From Opitutus sp. (lineage in GTDB: Bacteria; Verrucomicrobiota; Verrucomicrobiia; Opitutales; Opitutaceae), in assembly GCA_009695305.1 (NCBI GenBank), contig SIBG01000024.1, positions 1 to 48,835 of the forward strand: a DNA stretch of 48,835 nucleotides, written 5' to 3'. Of the stretch, positions 1 through 9,100 are shown piece after piece. The position numbers and the translations under genes are program-made. Within the stretch, counting starts at the first letter, position 1. Each line of letters opens with the position of its first letter. Under the pieces are notes generated by a model, which had not been told where the DNA came from, searched no databases, and was given only the letters and a program-made list of their open reading frames with translations.

Positions 1-136
1 TTACCAATCCCAAGCTCCGGGCCGGACCGCCAAGCCGGTCCGTCCCTCCGCTTGGGCTTGCCAACCACCACCGCAGTCATCACATCAACCAACGCTGCGG
101 ACTAACATTCCACCTGGCCCAGTTTTCGGGACCCAC
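1..136. mobile_element. Possible end of an IS3-like insertion sequence (partial, runs off the left edge)
   Basis: Next to the stop codon of the truncated S9 fragment, the reverse strand reads TGAGTGGGTCCCGAAAACTG followed by GGCCAGGTGGAATG. This resembles the terminal inverted repeats of IS3-family elements (a CCGAAAACTGG-type core). Homology of the S9 fragment stops exactly here. On the + strand a short open frame ends with TAA about 20 nt before this terminus, as a transposase end would, but too little of it is present to identify. A small hairpin lies at 23-42 (CGGACC / GGTCCG). The IS assignment rests on terminus resemblance and position only. Confidence 0.35.
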
Positions 137-631
137 TCAGACGTTGTCGGCAAAGTAGGCCGCGAGCACGATCCGCTCGGGATCTCCGGCCAGTTGGCTC
201 ACCAGCAACGCAAATGTGCCGGTGAGGTTGTCCTCGATGCGCTGCGACTCGGCGAGCCGCAGGATTTTTTTCCCGGTGAGATCGGTCACGCCGATGAAGA
301 ACGACTCGTTGCCCGACGCGTCGGCGAGAAACACGATCCGGTCATCACTCTTCCAGAAAAAAGAGTAGATGCTCTCGTCCTCGCCGCGCAGGATCATGCG
401 CGATTCCTTGGTCTCGCGGTCGAAGAGCCCGAGCGCGAGCCGCTGCTCGTGCGGAAAGAGAAAGGCGATTTTTTTTCCGTCCGGCGAAAGCTTCGGCGCG
501 CGGACGTTGGGCAGGCTGAAAAAATCCCTGGTCGGGACGGGCGGCAGGCCCGCATCGGCGGCGGCCGCGGGTGCGGCCAGTGCGAGTGCGAGCAGGCCGG
601 CGTGCAGGAAGCAGGGCAGGGAGGTCGTCAT
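137..631 (-). pseudogene. Truncated S9 (prolyl oligopeptidase family) peptidase, N-terminal fragment
   Basis: This 164-residue frame begins with a signal peptide (Leu/Ala-rich core ending near AAPAAAADAG) and continues into the start of a WD40-like beta-propeller (FFSLPNVRAPKLSPDGKKIAF). It aligns over its whole length with the first quarter of the complete S9 peptidase just upstream on the same strand, for example DRETKESRMIL against DRETKKVRWLT. There is no alpha/beta-hydrolase domain and no catalytic Ser, Asp or His. The frame ends with a TGA that coincides with a sequence resembling an IS terminus. I infer a tandem duplicate interrupted by insertion. It may still be expressed as a secreted fragment, but peptidase activity is impossible. 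Only 54 nt separate it from the upstream peptidase. Confidence 0.7.
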
Positions 632-647
632 CGGATCGATGCGCCTA

Positions 648-676
648 GCTTGCGCGGCGGCGCGGCGGGCGCAAGC
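648..676. promoter_or_regulatory. GC-rich hairpin between the two S9 frames
   Basis: GCTTGCGC (648-655) pairs perfectly with GCGCAAGC (669-676) around a 13-nt loop. It sits 16 nt upstream of the fragment's start codon and just downstream of the S9 peptidase stop. There is no T-tract, so it could be a weak terminator of the peptidase gene or a leader hairpin of the fragment. Confidence 0.4.
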
Positions 677-685
677 CGTCGCCGC

Positions 686-2791
686 TTACTCCGCCTTCGT
701 CTTGTCCGGCACGGTCACCGGCGTGCCGACCTTCACCCGGCCGTCGGGCACGTTCATGTTTTTCGCCAGAAACGCCTCCACGCGCCGGTAGAATTCGAGC
801 TTGTTCTCGAGCTTCCGGAAGCCGTGGCCCTCGTTCTCCTCGATCATGACCTCGTATTCCTTGCCGTGTTGTTTCAGCCGCGCCTCGAGCACCTGCCATT
901 GGTCGAAGCGCACGCGCGGATCGTTTTTCCCGTAGGCGGCGAAGAGCGGTGCCCGGATGGCGGCCACGTGTTCGACCGGGTTCACGGCGCGCACGAGCGC
1001 GGCGTCCTTCACCGGATCGAGGTTCACGATCGAGCGGGTTTCGCGGATGATGCGCGGGAAAACGAAACCCCCGCCGCCCCGCCCGCCGCGCGACTCAAGA
1101 TCGGCCACGCCCACGTAGTCCACGCCGCAGCAATAAAGCTCGGGCGTGAGCGTCAGCCCCGCGAGCACCGCGTAGCCGCCGTAGCTCGCGCCGAACACGC
1201 CCACGCGCGCCGGATCGGCGTAGCCCTGCGCCACGCACCACTTCACCGCGTCCGACAAATCGTCCTGCATCTTGCCGCCCCACTCGCGGTAGCCGGCGCG
1301 CTGGAACGCGAGCCCGTAGCCGCCGCTGCCCCGGTAGTTCACTTGGAGGACGGCGTAGCCGCGGTTGGCGAGATACTGCACCTGATCCTGGAAGCCCCAC
1401 GTGTCGCGCGGGCCGTAGGGGCCGCCGTGCGGCACGAGAATCATCGGCAGCCGCTTCAACTCGCGGCCCGCCGGCACGGTGATGTAGCCGGGAATCTCCA
1501 GCCCGTCGCGCGCGGGGAATCGAATCGGCCGCATTTCGGCCATGTGCTTCGGCTCGATCTTCGGGCGCACGCGGCCGATTTCGGCCATCTCCTGTTTCTT
1601 GGCGTCGTAGAGGTAAAACGCCCCCGGGTCGCGGTCGCTCGCGGCGCGCACGATCATGAGCTGGCCGTCGCGCGTCGTGCTGGTGATTGCGTTGCGCGTG
1701 CCGGGCAGCGCGCGGTCGATGTCGCGGGCGATCTTCTCCATCTGCGGGTCGAGCCACGTTACCTCGGGGTAGTCGTCTTCGTAAGCGACACCCGCCACCT
1801 CGCCGGCGGAGTTGAAAATCAGGCCGTCCAGGGCGGCGCGCGACGACAGGCCGCCTCGGCGGTAGTTGGCGAGGCGGTCGCCGGCCTCGACGCGCTCGTG
1901 CGCGAACAGCACCGGGCCCCACGCGCCCGTCTCGGGATCCAGCGTGCGCAGCGCCGACCGGTCGTGGTCCACGAAGGTCTTCACGTAGAGCGTGCGGTTG
2001 TCCTTCGCGAAGACGCTCGGCCGCCAGTGCGCCTCGATCGGCGAGGCCTCCTCGAACACCATCGACGTTTCGCGGCTGAACTCGCCCAGCGTGCGCCACT
2101 CGCTCTTAGCGTCGCGGCGGTATTTCACGCGCACCGGCTCCTCGAAATCGGTGCAGATCGCCACGCGCACCACGCCTTCGCTGTCGGCGATCCACACGCG
2201 GGCGCCGATGTAGTTGCGCTCCTCGATCATCTCGCGGCCGGTGCGGAGGTTGACTTTCCAGACGTCGCCGAGAAACGAGTTGCCTCGCACGCGGTTCATC
2301 AGGATGTGGTCGGGATCCTTCGGGAGCAGGCTGATGAGCGACTTCGGCAGGTCGCGCTCGCCGGCCGGGATGTCGCCCTGGCCCGCGCCGTCGGCGTCGG
2401 CCTCGACGCGCTCGAGTTTGTTGATCACGACGAGGTTTTTCCCGTCGGGATCGCAGGCGAACATGCCGTATTGCTCGCGCCCGCCGTATTGCTGCGCGAA
2501 GAGGAGCCGATCCGGCTTGGCCCACATGAACGACACCACGCTCTCCAGCTTCATGTCGGTGAGCCAGCGCACTTTTTTCGTCTCGCGGTCGAGGATGGCG
2601 AGATTCATCCGCTGATTCTTCGGCGCGAGCCAGGTGAGGTAGCGACCGGTGGGCGAGATTTGCGCGCCCGCCATCTCGGCATCGGCGAACAGCACTTCGA
2701 GCGGAATGATCGGAGCCGGCGCGGCATGCGCACTGGCGAACAAAAACAACGCGGCGAGCAGCGCCCGCGCGCGGGTCGGGGAAGGGTTCAT
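686..2791 (-). CDS. S9 family peptidase (prolyl oligopeptidase/dipeptidyl aminopeptidase-like)
   Basis: A 701-residue secreted serine peptidase. A signal peptide (about residues 1-23, ending SAHAAPAP) precedes a beta-propeller (about 30-410) that gates access for short peptides, and then a C-terminal alpha/beta-hydrolase domain. The catalytic triad is visible: Ser536 in GASYGGY, Asp624 in GKNDPRV, His656 in NEGHGF. The HGGPYG oxyanion segment is at 455-460. Length and motif order match the S9 family. It probably cleaves short peptides in the periplasm or outside the cell. It is divergent from a TonB-dependent receptor, with a truncated second copy downstream, which fits a peptide-uptake locus. 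A 7-bp hairpin lies 30 nt upstream of its start, mirrored in the receptor leaders. Exact substrate preference (Pro, acylated N-terminus or other) cannot be told from sequence. Confidence 0.93.
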   Translation of the reverse strand: MNPSPTRARALLAALFLFASAHAAPAPIIPLEVLFADAEMAGAQISPTGRYLTWLAPKNQRMNLAILDRETKKVRWLTDMKLESVVSFMWAKPDRLLFAQQYGGREQYGMFACDPDGKNLVVINKLERVEADADGAGQGDIPAGERDLPKSLISLLPKDPDHILMNRVRGNSFLGDVWKVNLRTGREMIEERNYIGARVWIADSEGVVRVAICTDFEEPVRVKYRRDAKSEWRTLGEFSRETSMVFEEASPIEAHWRPSVFAKDNRTLYVKTFVDHDRSALRTLDPETGAWGPVLFAHERVEAGDRLANYRRGGLSSRAALDGLIFNSAGEVAGVAYEDDYPEVTWLDPQMEKIARDIDRALPGTRNAITSTTRDGQLMIVRAASDRDPGAFYLYDAKKQEMAEIGRVRPKIEPKHMAEMRPIRFPARDGLEIPGYITVPAGRELKRLPMILVPHGGPYGPRDTWGFQDQVQYLANRGYAVLQVNYRGSGGYGLAFQRAGYREWGGKMQDDLSDAVKWCVAQGYADPARVGVFGASYGGYAVLAGLTLTPELYCCGVDYVGVADLESRGGRGGGGFVFPRIIRETRSIVNLDPVKDAALVRAVNPVEHVAAIRAPLFAAYGKNDPRVRFDQWQVLEARLKQHGKEYEVMIEENEGHGFRKLENKLEFYRRVEAFLAKNMNVPDGRVKVGTPVTVPDKTKAE

Positions 2792-2821
2792 GTTGGGTGG
2801 CCCGACTCAGCGCGATTGGCG

Positions 2822-2842
2822 GCGGGAGTCAATTGCTCCCGC
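2822..2842 (-). promoter_or_regulatory. Leader hairpin of the S9 peptidase
   Basis: Read on the reverse strand, GCGGGAG and CTCCCGC form a perfect 7-bp stem around a 7-nt loop. The hairpin ends 30 nt before the peptidase ATG. The position matches hairpins 29 and 26 nt upstream of the two neighbouring receptor genes. Its function is unknown. Confidence 0.5.
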
Positions 2843-2850
2843 GGCGCGCG

Positions 2851-2867
2851 GCGAATTCGGCATTGCC
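2851..2867 (+). promoter_or_regulatory. Box shared by both receptor upstream regions (copy 1)
   Basis: GCGAATTCGGCATTGCC lies about 112 nt before the first receptor's ATG. An almost identical 16-mer (one A/G difference) lies 104 nt before the second receptor's ATG. It could be part of a promoter or operator, or residual similarity from the gene duplication. Confidence 0.4.
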
Positions 2868-2909
2868 AACGCTCCCCGCCAGCCCATGTCATACGGCGTC
2901 ACCACAACT

Positions 2910-2934
2910 CCCGCCGGAGGTTACTTCCGGCGGG
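2910..2934 (+). promoter_or_regulatory. Leader hairpin of TonB-dependent receptor 1
   Basis: CCCGCCGGA (2910-2918) pairs perfectly with TCCGGCGGG (2926-2934) around a 7-nt loop. It ends 29 nt upstream of the ATG. There is no T-run after it, and it lies directly before a start codon, so a 5'-UTR element is more likely than a terminator. Confidence 0.5.
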
Positions 2935-2963
2935 CGACATCTCCAAACTCAACCCACAGAACT

Positions 2964-5954
2964 ATGAACAAACGGCTATGGCAGGCCGCGCTCGCGGCTG
3001 CCCGTATCGGATTCATCGCAATGGTCGGCGCCGGCATCGTTGCCGCGCAGTCCGCACCCGCTCCCGCGGCGAAACCCGCGGAAAAGAAGGACTCCAACGA
3101 GCCCGAAAAACTCGAAAAATTCGAAGTCACCGGTTCGCGCCTGAAACAAGTCGATCACGAGGGCCCCTCGCCGATCAAGGTCATCAGCCGCTTCGAGATC
3201 GAGGCCACCGGTCGCACGAATCTCACCGATTTGCTGCGCGATCTTCCGGAGGCCGGCATCACCGGCATCAACGAAGGCGGCACCATCACTGCCGTCCGCG
3301 GCTCCACCGCGCTCAACCTGCGCGACCTCGGCGCCAACAACACCCTCGTCCTCGTCAACGGCCGCCGCACCGTCGCCACCGCCAACGCCTCCGGCGGCAC
3401 CGTCTTCGTCGATCTCAACCGCTTCCCCGTCTCGATGGTCGAGCGCGTCGAGGTGCTCAAGGACGGCGCGTCCGCGATTTACGGCGCCGATGCCACGGCC
3501 GGCGTCGTGAACATTATTCTGCGCAAGGACTACAACGGCGTCGAAGTCAACGGCTCCTACGGCAACTCCATCCACACCGACGTCGCGGAAAGAAATTATT
3601 CGCTGTTCGCCGGCGCTGGCTCCGGCCGCGCAGCCGCCACCGTCGCCGTCAGCTACTTCGAACGCGGCGCGCTCAAGGCCCTCGACACGACCTTCGGCGC
3701 CAACGCCGATCTCTCCGCGCGCTACAACAACTACGGCCCGCAATATGTCCCGCTCGTGACTGCCGGCTTCTACGATTTGCGTTCCGGCACCGGCCCGCAG
3801 TCCCGTATCGGCCTCACCGGCCCCGCCACCGGCCAGATCAACGGCCAGAACGGCGTCAACATCCCCGGCCTGGCCGCCGGCGCGGTCATCACCCGGCTTC
3901 CCGGCACCGGCGGCACGGCCGTCGGCACGCTCGCCTCCGCGACACCCGCGTTCACCAACCCGGTTCGCACCGGCACCGGTGGCCAGTTCAATGCCGCCGC
4001 CGCCGGCTCCTACGTGACGCAGATCCTCGCGCCCCAGAGCAGTCCCTCGAATCTCTACAACTTCCAGGACTTCGTCTGGCTCACACCCGAAACGCAGCGC
4101 ACCGGCGTCAACTTCACCTATCGCTACGATCTCACCAAGAACATCCAGTTCTACGGCGAGGCTTCCTACCAGCACAACAAGTCCCACATCGAGCTCGCGC
4201 CCTCGCCCATCTCGACCGCCGGCGACAACAACATCATCGTTCCCAAGACGAATCATTGGAACCCGTTTGGCGTCGATGTCTCGTTCAACTTCCGCCCCAT
4301 CGACCTCGGCCCCCGCAAGGCCGACATCACCAACCACAGCTACGCGCTGCTCCTCGGCGCGAAGGGCACCATCTTCGATCGGTTCGATTGGGAAATGGGC
4401 TACACCTACGGTTTCGACGAAGTCGTGGATCTCACCTCCAACGCCATCTCCGAAAGCCGCCTCCGCGCCTCGCTGGCCAGGTCCACGCCCGATGCCCTGA
4501 ACATCTTCGGCGGCGCCACCTACCGGAATCCCACCGCCGTGCTCGATGGCATCCGCGTCCAGTCGCAGAAGGCCGGCAACGCCGCGCTCGATCTGTTCGA
4601 CGCCAAGATCGCCGGCGAGATTTGGGAGGGCCCCACCGGCTCCATCGGTCTCGCGCTTTATGGCGAGCACCGCGCGGAGAAATTCAATATCGCCAACGAC
4701 GCGCTCTCCACCGTGCTCGACGACATCATCGGCCAGGTGCGCCTGGCCAACGCGACCAATTCCAACCGCACCGTCAAGTCCGTCGCCGCCGAGACGCGGA
4801 TCCCGCTCGTCAAACCCGGCATCTACCGCTTTCTGCAACGCGCCGATCTCAGCGTCGCGGCCCGATTCGAGGATTTCAGCGACGGCTACACGAGCGGCGT
4901 CAAACCCTACTTCGGGGTGCGCTACCAGCCCACCAAAGACCTCCTCTTCCGGGGTTCCATGAACCGCTCGTTTCGCGCGCCCACGCTCCCGCAGCTTTAC
5001 GGTGGCGAAACCCAGGGCCTGCCGAACGGTCTGCCCGACCTCCGTCGTCCGCTGGCGCTCACCGGCGATCCGTTCGATGGCTCGACCACCCAGCGCCTCG
5101 TCAAGGCCGGCGGAAATAAGAACCTCACCCCCGAGCACGCCAAGGGTTACCAATACGGCTTCGTCTACGACGTGCCGTGGAAGCGCCTCCAGGGGCTCTC
5201 GTTCGGCTCGTCCTATTTCCGGATCGAGCAGCACAACATCATCACGACCGTCGGCACCGGCTACATCCGCCAGAACGAAGTCGGCGGCGGCACCGCCGAT
5301 CTCATCGTCCGCGATCCCGGCACGGAATCTTACCGCAACAACACCGCCGCAGACATCCTCGTGCTCAGCGGCCCGCTCAACGCCACCACCGCCGTCGCCC
5401 CCGGCCAGACGGTCACCGTCCCCGGCCGCATCCAGTTCATCAGCGACAGCGTCGTCAACCTCGCCTACCAGCGCGTCGAGGGCTACGACATGGAGTTGAA
5501 CTACCGCAAGCGCACCGTGGATTACGGCCAGTTCAGTTTCCGCACGTCCACGACCTACTTCAAGTTCTACGGTTCCACGCGCGACGTGACGGTGGCGACC
5601 CTGAATTCCATCGGCCGCAGCGGTCTCCCGCGCTACCGCATCCAGAGCAGCCTCGCCTGGGCGCGCAAGGAATGGGGCGCGGGCCTCAACCACAATTTCG
5701 TCAACCGCAACGGCCTCTTCTCGGCCAACGGCGGCACGGAAATCGCCCGCTATTACACGCTCGGCGGCTTCGCCACTTACGAGTTCCCGACCGGCCGGTT
5801 CGAGTGGCTGAACAACGCGCGCCTCTCGCTCTCCGTCGACAACCTCCTCGACAAGGAGCCGCCGCTCTTTCCGGACGCCGTCGGTTACCAGCAAGGCTTC
5901 ATTGGCCGTCCCGCCGGCCGCTTCTTCAGCATCGGCCTGCGGAAGACCTACTGA
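2964..5954 (+). CDS. TonB-dependent receptor (paralogue 1)
   Basis: A 996-residue outer-membrane receptor for TonB-energised uptake of a large or scarce ligand. A signal peptide (about 1-29, ending VAAQS) is followed by a TonB-box-like stretch EKFEVTGSR (51-59) and a plug domain running to about residue 190 (VERVEVLKDGASAIYGADAT, GVVNIILRKD). The rest is a 22-strand-type barrel ending in RKTY, with the terminal aromatic residue expected for outer-membrane insertion. No STN signalling domain is present. The ATG at 2964 is chosen because it directly precedes the signal peptide and matches GAACTATGAACAA at the paralogue. No Shine-Dalgarno site is visible; the leader is A/C-rich. The neighbouring S9 peptidase suggests a peptide-like ligand, but this is inference. 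Confidence 0.93.
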   Translation: MNKRLWQAALAAARIGFIAMVGAGIVAAQSAPAPAAKPAEKKDSNEPEKLEKFEVTGSRLKQVDHEGPSPIKVISRFEIEATGRTNLTDLLRDLPEAGITGINEGGTITAVRGSTALNLRDLGANNTLVLVNGRRTVATANASGGTVFVDLNRFPVSMVERVEVLKDGASAIYGADATAGVVNIILRKDYNGVEVNGSYGNSIHTDVAERNYSLFAGAGSGRAAATVAVSYFERGALKALDTTFGANADLSARYNNYGPQYVPLVTAGFYDLRSGTGPQSRIGLTGPATGQINGQNGVNIPGLAAGAVITRLPGTGGTAVGTLASATPAFTNPVRTGTGGQFNAAAAGSYVTQILAPQSSPSNLYNFQDFVWLTPETQRTGVNFTYRYDLTKNIQFYGEASYQHNKSHIELAPSPISTAGDNNIIVPKTNHWNPFGVDVSFNFRPIDLGPRKADITNHSYALLLGAKGTIFDRFDWEMGYTYGFDEVVDLTSNAISESRLRASLARSTPDALNIFGGATYRNPTAVLDGIRVQSQKAGNAALDLFDAKIAGEIWEGPTGSIGLALYGEHRAEKFNIANDALSTVLDDIIGQVRLANATNSNRTVKSVAAETRIPLVKPGIYRFLQRADLSVAARFEDFSDGYTSGVKPYFGVRYQPTKDLLFRGSMNRSFRAPTLPQLYGGETQGLPNGLPDLRRPLALTGDPFDGSTTQRLVKAGGNKNLTPEHAKGYQYGFVYDVPWKRLQGLSFGSSYFRIEQHNIITTVGTGYIRQNEVGGGTADLIVRDPGTESYRNNTAADILVLSGPLNATTAVAPGQTVTVPGRIQFISDSVVNLAYQRVEGYDMELNYRKRTVDYGQFSFRTSTTYFKFYGSTRDVTVATLNSIGRSGLPRYRIQSSLAWARKEWGAGLNHNFVNRNGLFSANGGTEIARYYTLGGFATYEFPTGRFEWLNNARLSLSVDNLLDKEPPLFPDAVGYQQGFIGRPAGRFFSIGLRKTY

Positions 5955-5982
5955 AGAGGACGCGCCCAATTGTTTTTCGCGA

Positions 5983-6015
5983 GGCGGTCCCGCTGCGGCG
6001 GGACCGCCTTTTTTT
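5983..6015 (+). terminator. Rho-independent terminator of receptor 1
   Basis: GGCGGTCCCGC (5983-5993) and GCGGGACCGCC (5998-6008) form a perfect 11-bp stem with a TGCG loop, followed by seven T. It begins 28 nt after the receptor stop codon, so the two receptors are probably separate transcription units. Confidence 0.9.
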
Positions 6016-6025
6016 CTACGGGGCA

Positions 6026-6040
6026 CGGGCATCTTGCCCG
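6026..6040. repeat. Small CGGGCA-TCT-TGCCCG palindrome
   Basis: A 6-bp stem with a 3-nt loop sits just after the receptor 1 terminator, within a GGCACGGGCATCTTGCCCGC context that looks like a short dispersed repeat. Function unknown. Confidence 0.3.
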
Positions 6041-6071
6041 CGGGCTTGCCGAAAACTAAGACGCAGCGCGC

Positions 6072-6087
6072 CGAATTCGGCGTTGCC
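6072..6087 (+). promoter_or_regulatory. Box shared by both receptor upstream regions (copy 2)
   Basis: CGAATTCGGCGTTGCC lies 104 nt before the second receptor's ATG and matches the copy at 2852-2867 with one A/G difference. The rest of the two intergenic regions is not obviously alike apart from the leader hairpins and the GAACTATGAACAA start context. Confidence 0.4.
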
Positions 6088-6129
6088 TCGCGTGCGCAGT
6101 TTGGCTTGTTGGCTGTTGCACAACCCCTC

Positions 6130-6149
6130 GCCGTCCGCTCCCGGACGGC
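6130..6149 (+). promoter_or_regulatory. Leader hairpin of TonB-dependent receptor 2
   Basis: GCCGTCCG (6130-6137) and CGGACGGC (6142-6149) form a perfect 8-bp stem with a 4-nt loop. It ends 26 nt before the ATG. The stem sequence differs from the receptor 1 hairpin while pairing and position are kept. Confidence 0.5.
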
Positions 6150-6175
6150 GGCAAATTCCACAAACCACTCGAACT

Positions 6176-9100
6176 ATGAACAACCCGCTGCAAGCGGCCG
6201 TCATTGCGGCTGCACGTTTCGGCGCATTGGCCTGCCTTTGCGCTTCCTCCCTCGCGGCTCAGACCGCGCCGGCGACCGTGCCGGCCACCACCGGCACCAC
6301 CGCCGCCGCGACGCCCGCCAACGCCGAGCCGGAGAAGCTCGAAAAATTCGAAGTCACCGGCTCGCTCATCAAGCGCACCGATGCCGAGGGCCCGTCGCCC
6401 GTGCGCATGATCACTCGTGAGGACATCGAGCTGTCTGGTTTCGACAATCTCACCGATTTCATGCGCGACATCCCCGAGGCTACCAGCATCGGCATCAACG
6501 AGGGCGGCACGACCACCGCGGTGCGCGGTGCCTCCGCGATCGAGCTTCGTAATCTCGGCCCGAACAACACCCTTGTCCTCGTCGACGGCCGCCGTCAGGC
6601 CCCCAACGGCATCTCGAGCGGCGGCACCGTCTTCGTCGATCTCAACCGCATCCCCACCTCGATGATCGAGCGCGTTGAGCTCTTGAAGGACGGTGCCTCT
6701 GCCGTCTACGGCTCCGATGCCACCGCCGGCGTCATCAACATCATCACGCGCCAGAATTTCGTCGGCGCCGAAGTCACCGCCCGCTACGGCAACTATTTCA
6801 AGACCGACGGCGCCGAGCGCTCCCTCTCTGTGTTTGCCGGCACGCGCGCCGGCAAGGCCCGCGTCAACCTCAACTACTCCTTCAGCTCCCGCCACGCCAA
6901 CGCCGCGACCGATCAGCCCTTCTCCGCCAACGCCGACCAGACTGAACGCTGGCGCGCCTACGACGCGGTCAAATACGCCAGCCGGCTCATTCCCACCGCC
7001 ACCGCCAACAGCTTTTACGATGGTCGCTCGCCCACGGGCCCGTATGCGACCGTCGGCGTGCCCACCGTCGGCCAGCTCACCGATCCGAAGAACGGCCTCA
7101 CCGCCGCCGCGATCATCAACCCGCTTACGGGCGTCGCATCCGTCAATCTCCCCGGCACCGGCGGGGTGCCCGCGGGCACGCTCGGCAGCTCGGCGAGTTT
7201 TGCGTCCGTGCCGTTCGGCAACGGTCCGGCGCGACCCACCGCCGCCCAGTTCGTCCCGCGCTCGTTTGCCGCCGGCGACCTCAGCAATCTCTACAACTTC
7301 CAACCGTTCGTCTGGAATGTCCCCGAGCGCGTCACGCGCAGCCTCAGTCTCGGCCTTGGCTACCAACTGCCGTTTGGCATCGAAGCCGACGCCGCGATCA
7401 GTCTTTCCCGCATCAAATCCGAGACGCACCTCGCGCCCTCGCCGATCTCGACCACCGGCGACAACAACATCATCGTGCCCGCCTCCAACTACTACAATCC
7501 CTTCGGCATCCCGCTCGCTTTCACCTACCGCCCGATCGAAGCCGGCCCGCGCATCGCCAAGATTGAAAGCAAATCGATGGGCTACCGCGCCGGCCTCCGC
7601 GGCTCCATCCGCGAGCGCTTCGACTGGGATCTCGGCTGGGCGTGGACCAAAAACGAGTCCACCGATCGCACCACCAACGCCCTCAGCGAAAGCCGCGTGC
7701 GGGCCGCCCTCGCGAAAAACACCCCCGACGCCCTCAACATTTTCGGCGGTCCCTCCTTCAAGAACGACCCCAAGACCATCGACAGCATCAAGGTCATCTC
7801 CGGCCAGAATGGCGACGCCGACACCATGAGCTTCGATGGCCGCATCACGACCACGAACCTCGTCTCGCTCCCCTGGGGCCAGATCGGCAGCTCGCTCAGC
7901 CTCCAGCACCGCACCGAGCACTTCAACGTCGCCAACGACGCGCTCTCCACGACGCTCGACGACATCATCGGTCAGGTCCGCCTCGCCGATGCGACCAAGG
8001 CCTCCCGCAAGGTGGACTCCGCCGCGGTCGAGCTGCGCGTGCCGCTCGTGAAGGAAAGATATTTCCGCTTCATCCATACGCTCGAACTCAGCGGCGCGAC
8101 GCGCTTCGAGAAATTCAGCGACGGCTATGACAGCGGCTACAAGCCCGGCGTCGGGATTCGTTTCCGTCCCGTCCGCAGCCTGCTGCTCCGCGGCAGCTAC
8201 ACCGAGACCTTCCGCTCGCCCACGCTCCCGCAGCTTTACGGCGGCGTGCGCGAGGGACTTTCGACCGGCCTGCCCGATCTCCGCCGCCCGCCGGGGCTCA
8301 CCAACGATCCGGTGGACTCGAGCACGTTTCAGCGACTCGTGAAAACCGCCGGCAATCCCTTCCTCAAGCCCGAGAACGGCATCACCAAAACGATCGGGTT
8401 CGTGTTCGACGCGCCTTGGCGAAGGCTCAGCGGCCTTTCGTTCGATATTACCCACGGCATCATCGAGCAGAAAAACCTCATTACGTCCGGCCTCGGCACT
8501 GCGTTCATCCGTCAGAACGAAGTTGGCGGCGGCACCGCCGATCTCGTGACGCGCGATCCGCAGTCCGAGTCCTACATCAACACCACGGCCGCGAACATCA
8601 GCATCCTCACCGGTCCGAACAACACCCTGACGCCCGTGCGCCCCGGCGAGACGGTCACCGTGCCCGGCCGCATCCGCTTCATCACCGACTCCGCCGTCAA
8701 CCTCTCGCAGCGGATGACGCGTTACTACGACTACAGCCTGCGCTATCGCGTGCGCACCGCCGAATATGGCCAGTTCAATGTCAGCACCACGTGGACCTAC
8801 CTGACCTTCTATGCGTCGCGTCGCTTCGATACCAGCGCCGTCGTCAATGCCGTGGGTCGCAACCTCTCGCGCTATCGCGGTCAGTCGTCCGTCGCCTGGC
8901 AGCGCAAGGCGTGGAGCTCCAATCTTGGCATGACCTATATCCACCGCTACGGCGACATCACCCGCGATGGACTGGAGGTCGGCCGCTACTACACGTTCTC
9001 CAGCTCACTGAGCTACGCGTTCGCGAAGACCTCGAAACTCGGCGACATGCGCGTCACCCTCGGCCTCGAAAACCTCCTCGATCGCGATCCGCCGCTCGAC

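Noticed and set aside
194..5119. A very long open frame on the + strand running across the S9 peptidase region and into receptor 1
   Set aside because: It is antisense to, or in another frame of, genes with full catalytic motifs and signal peptides. Its translation is Arg/Ala/His-rich without any domain; long spurious frames are expected at this GC content.
2976..8944. Long reverse-strand open frames opposite both receptor genes
   Set aside because: They mirror the codon bias of the receptors on the other strand, have low-complexity Val/Glu/Asp/Gly composition and no signal peptide or motif.
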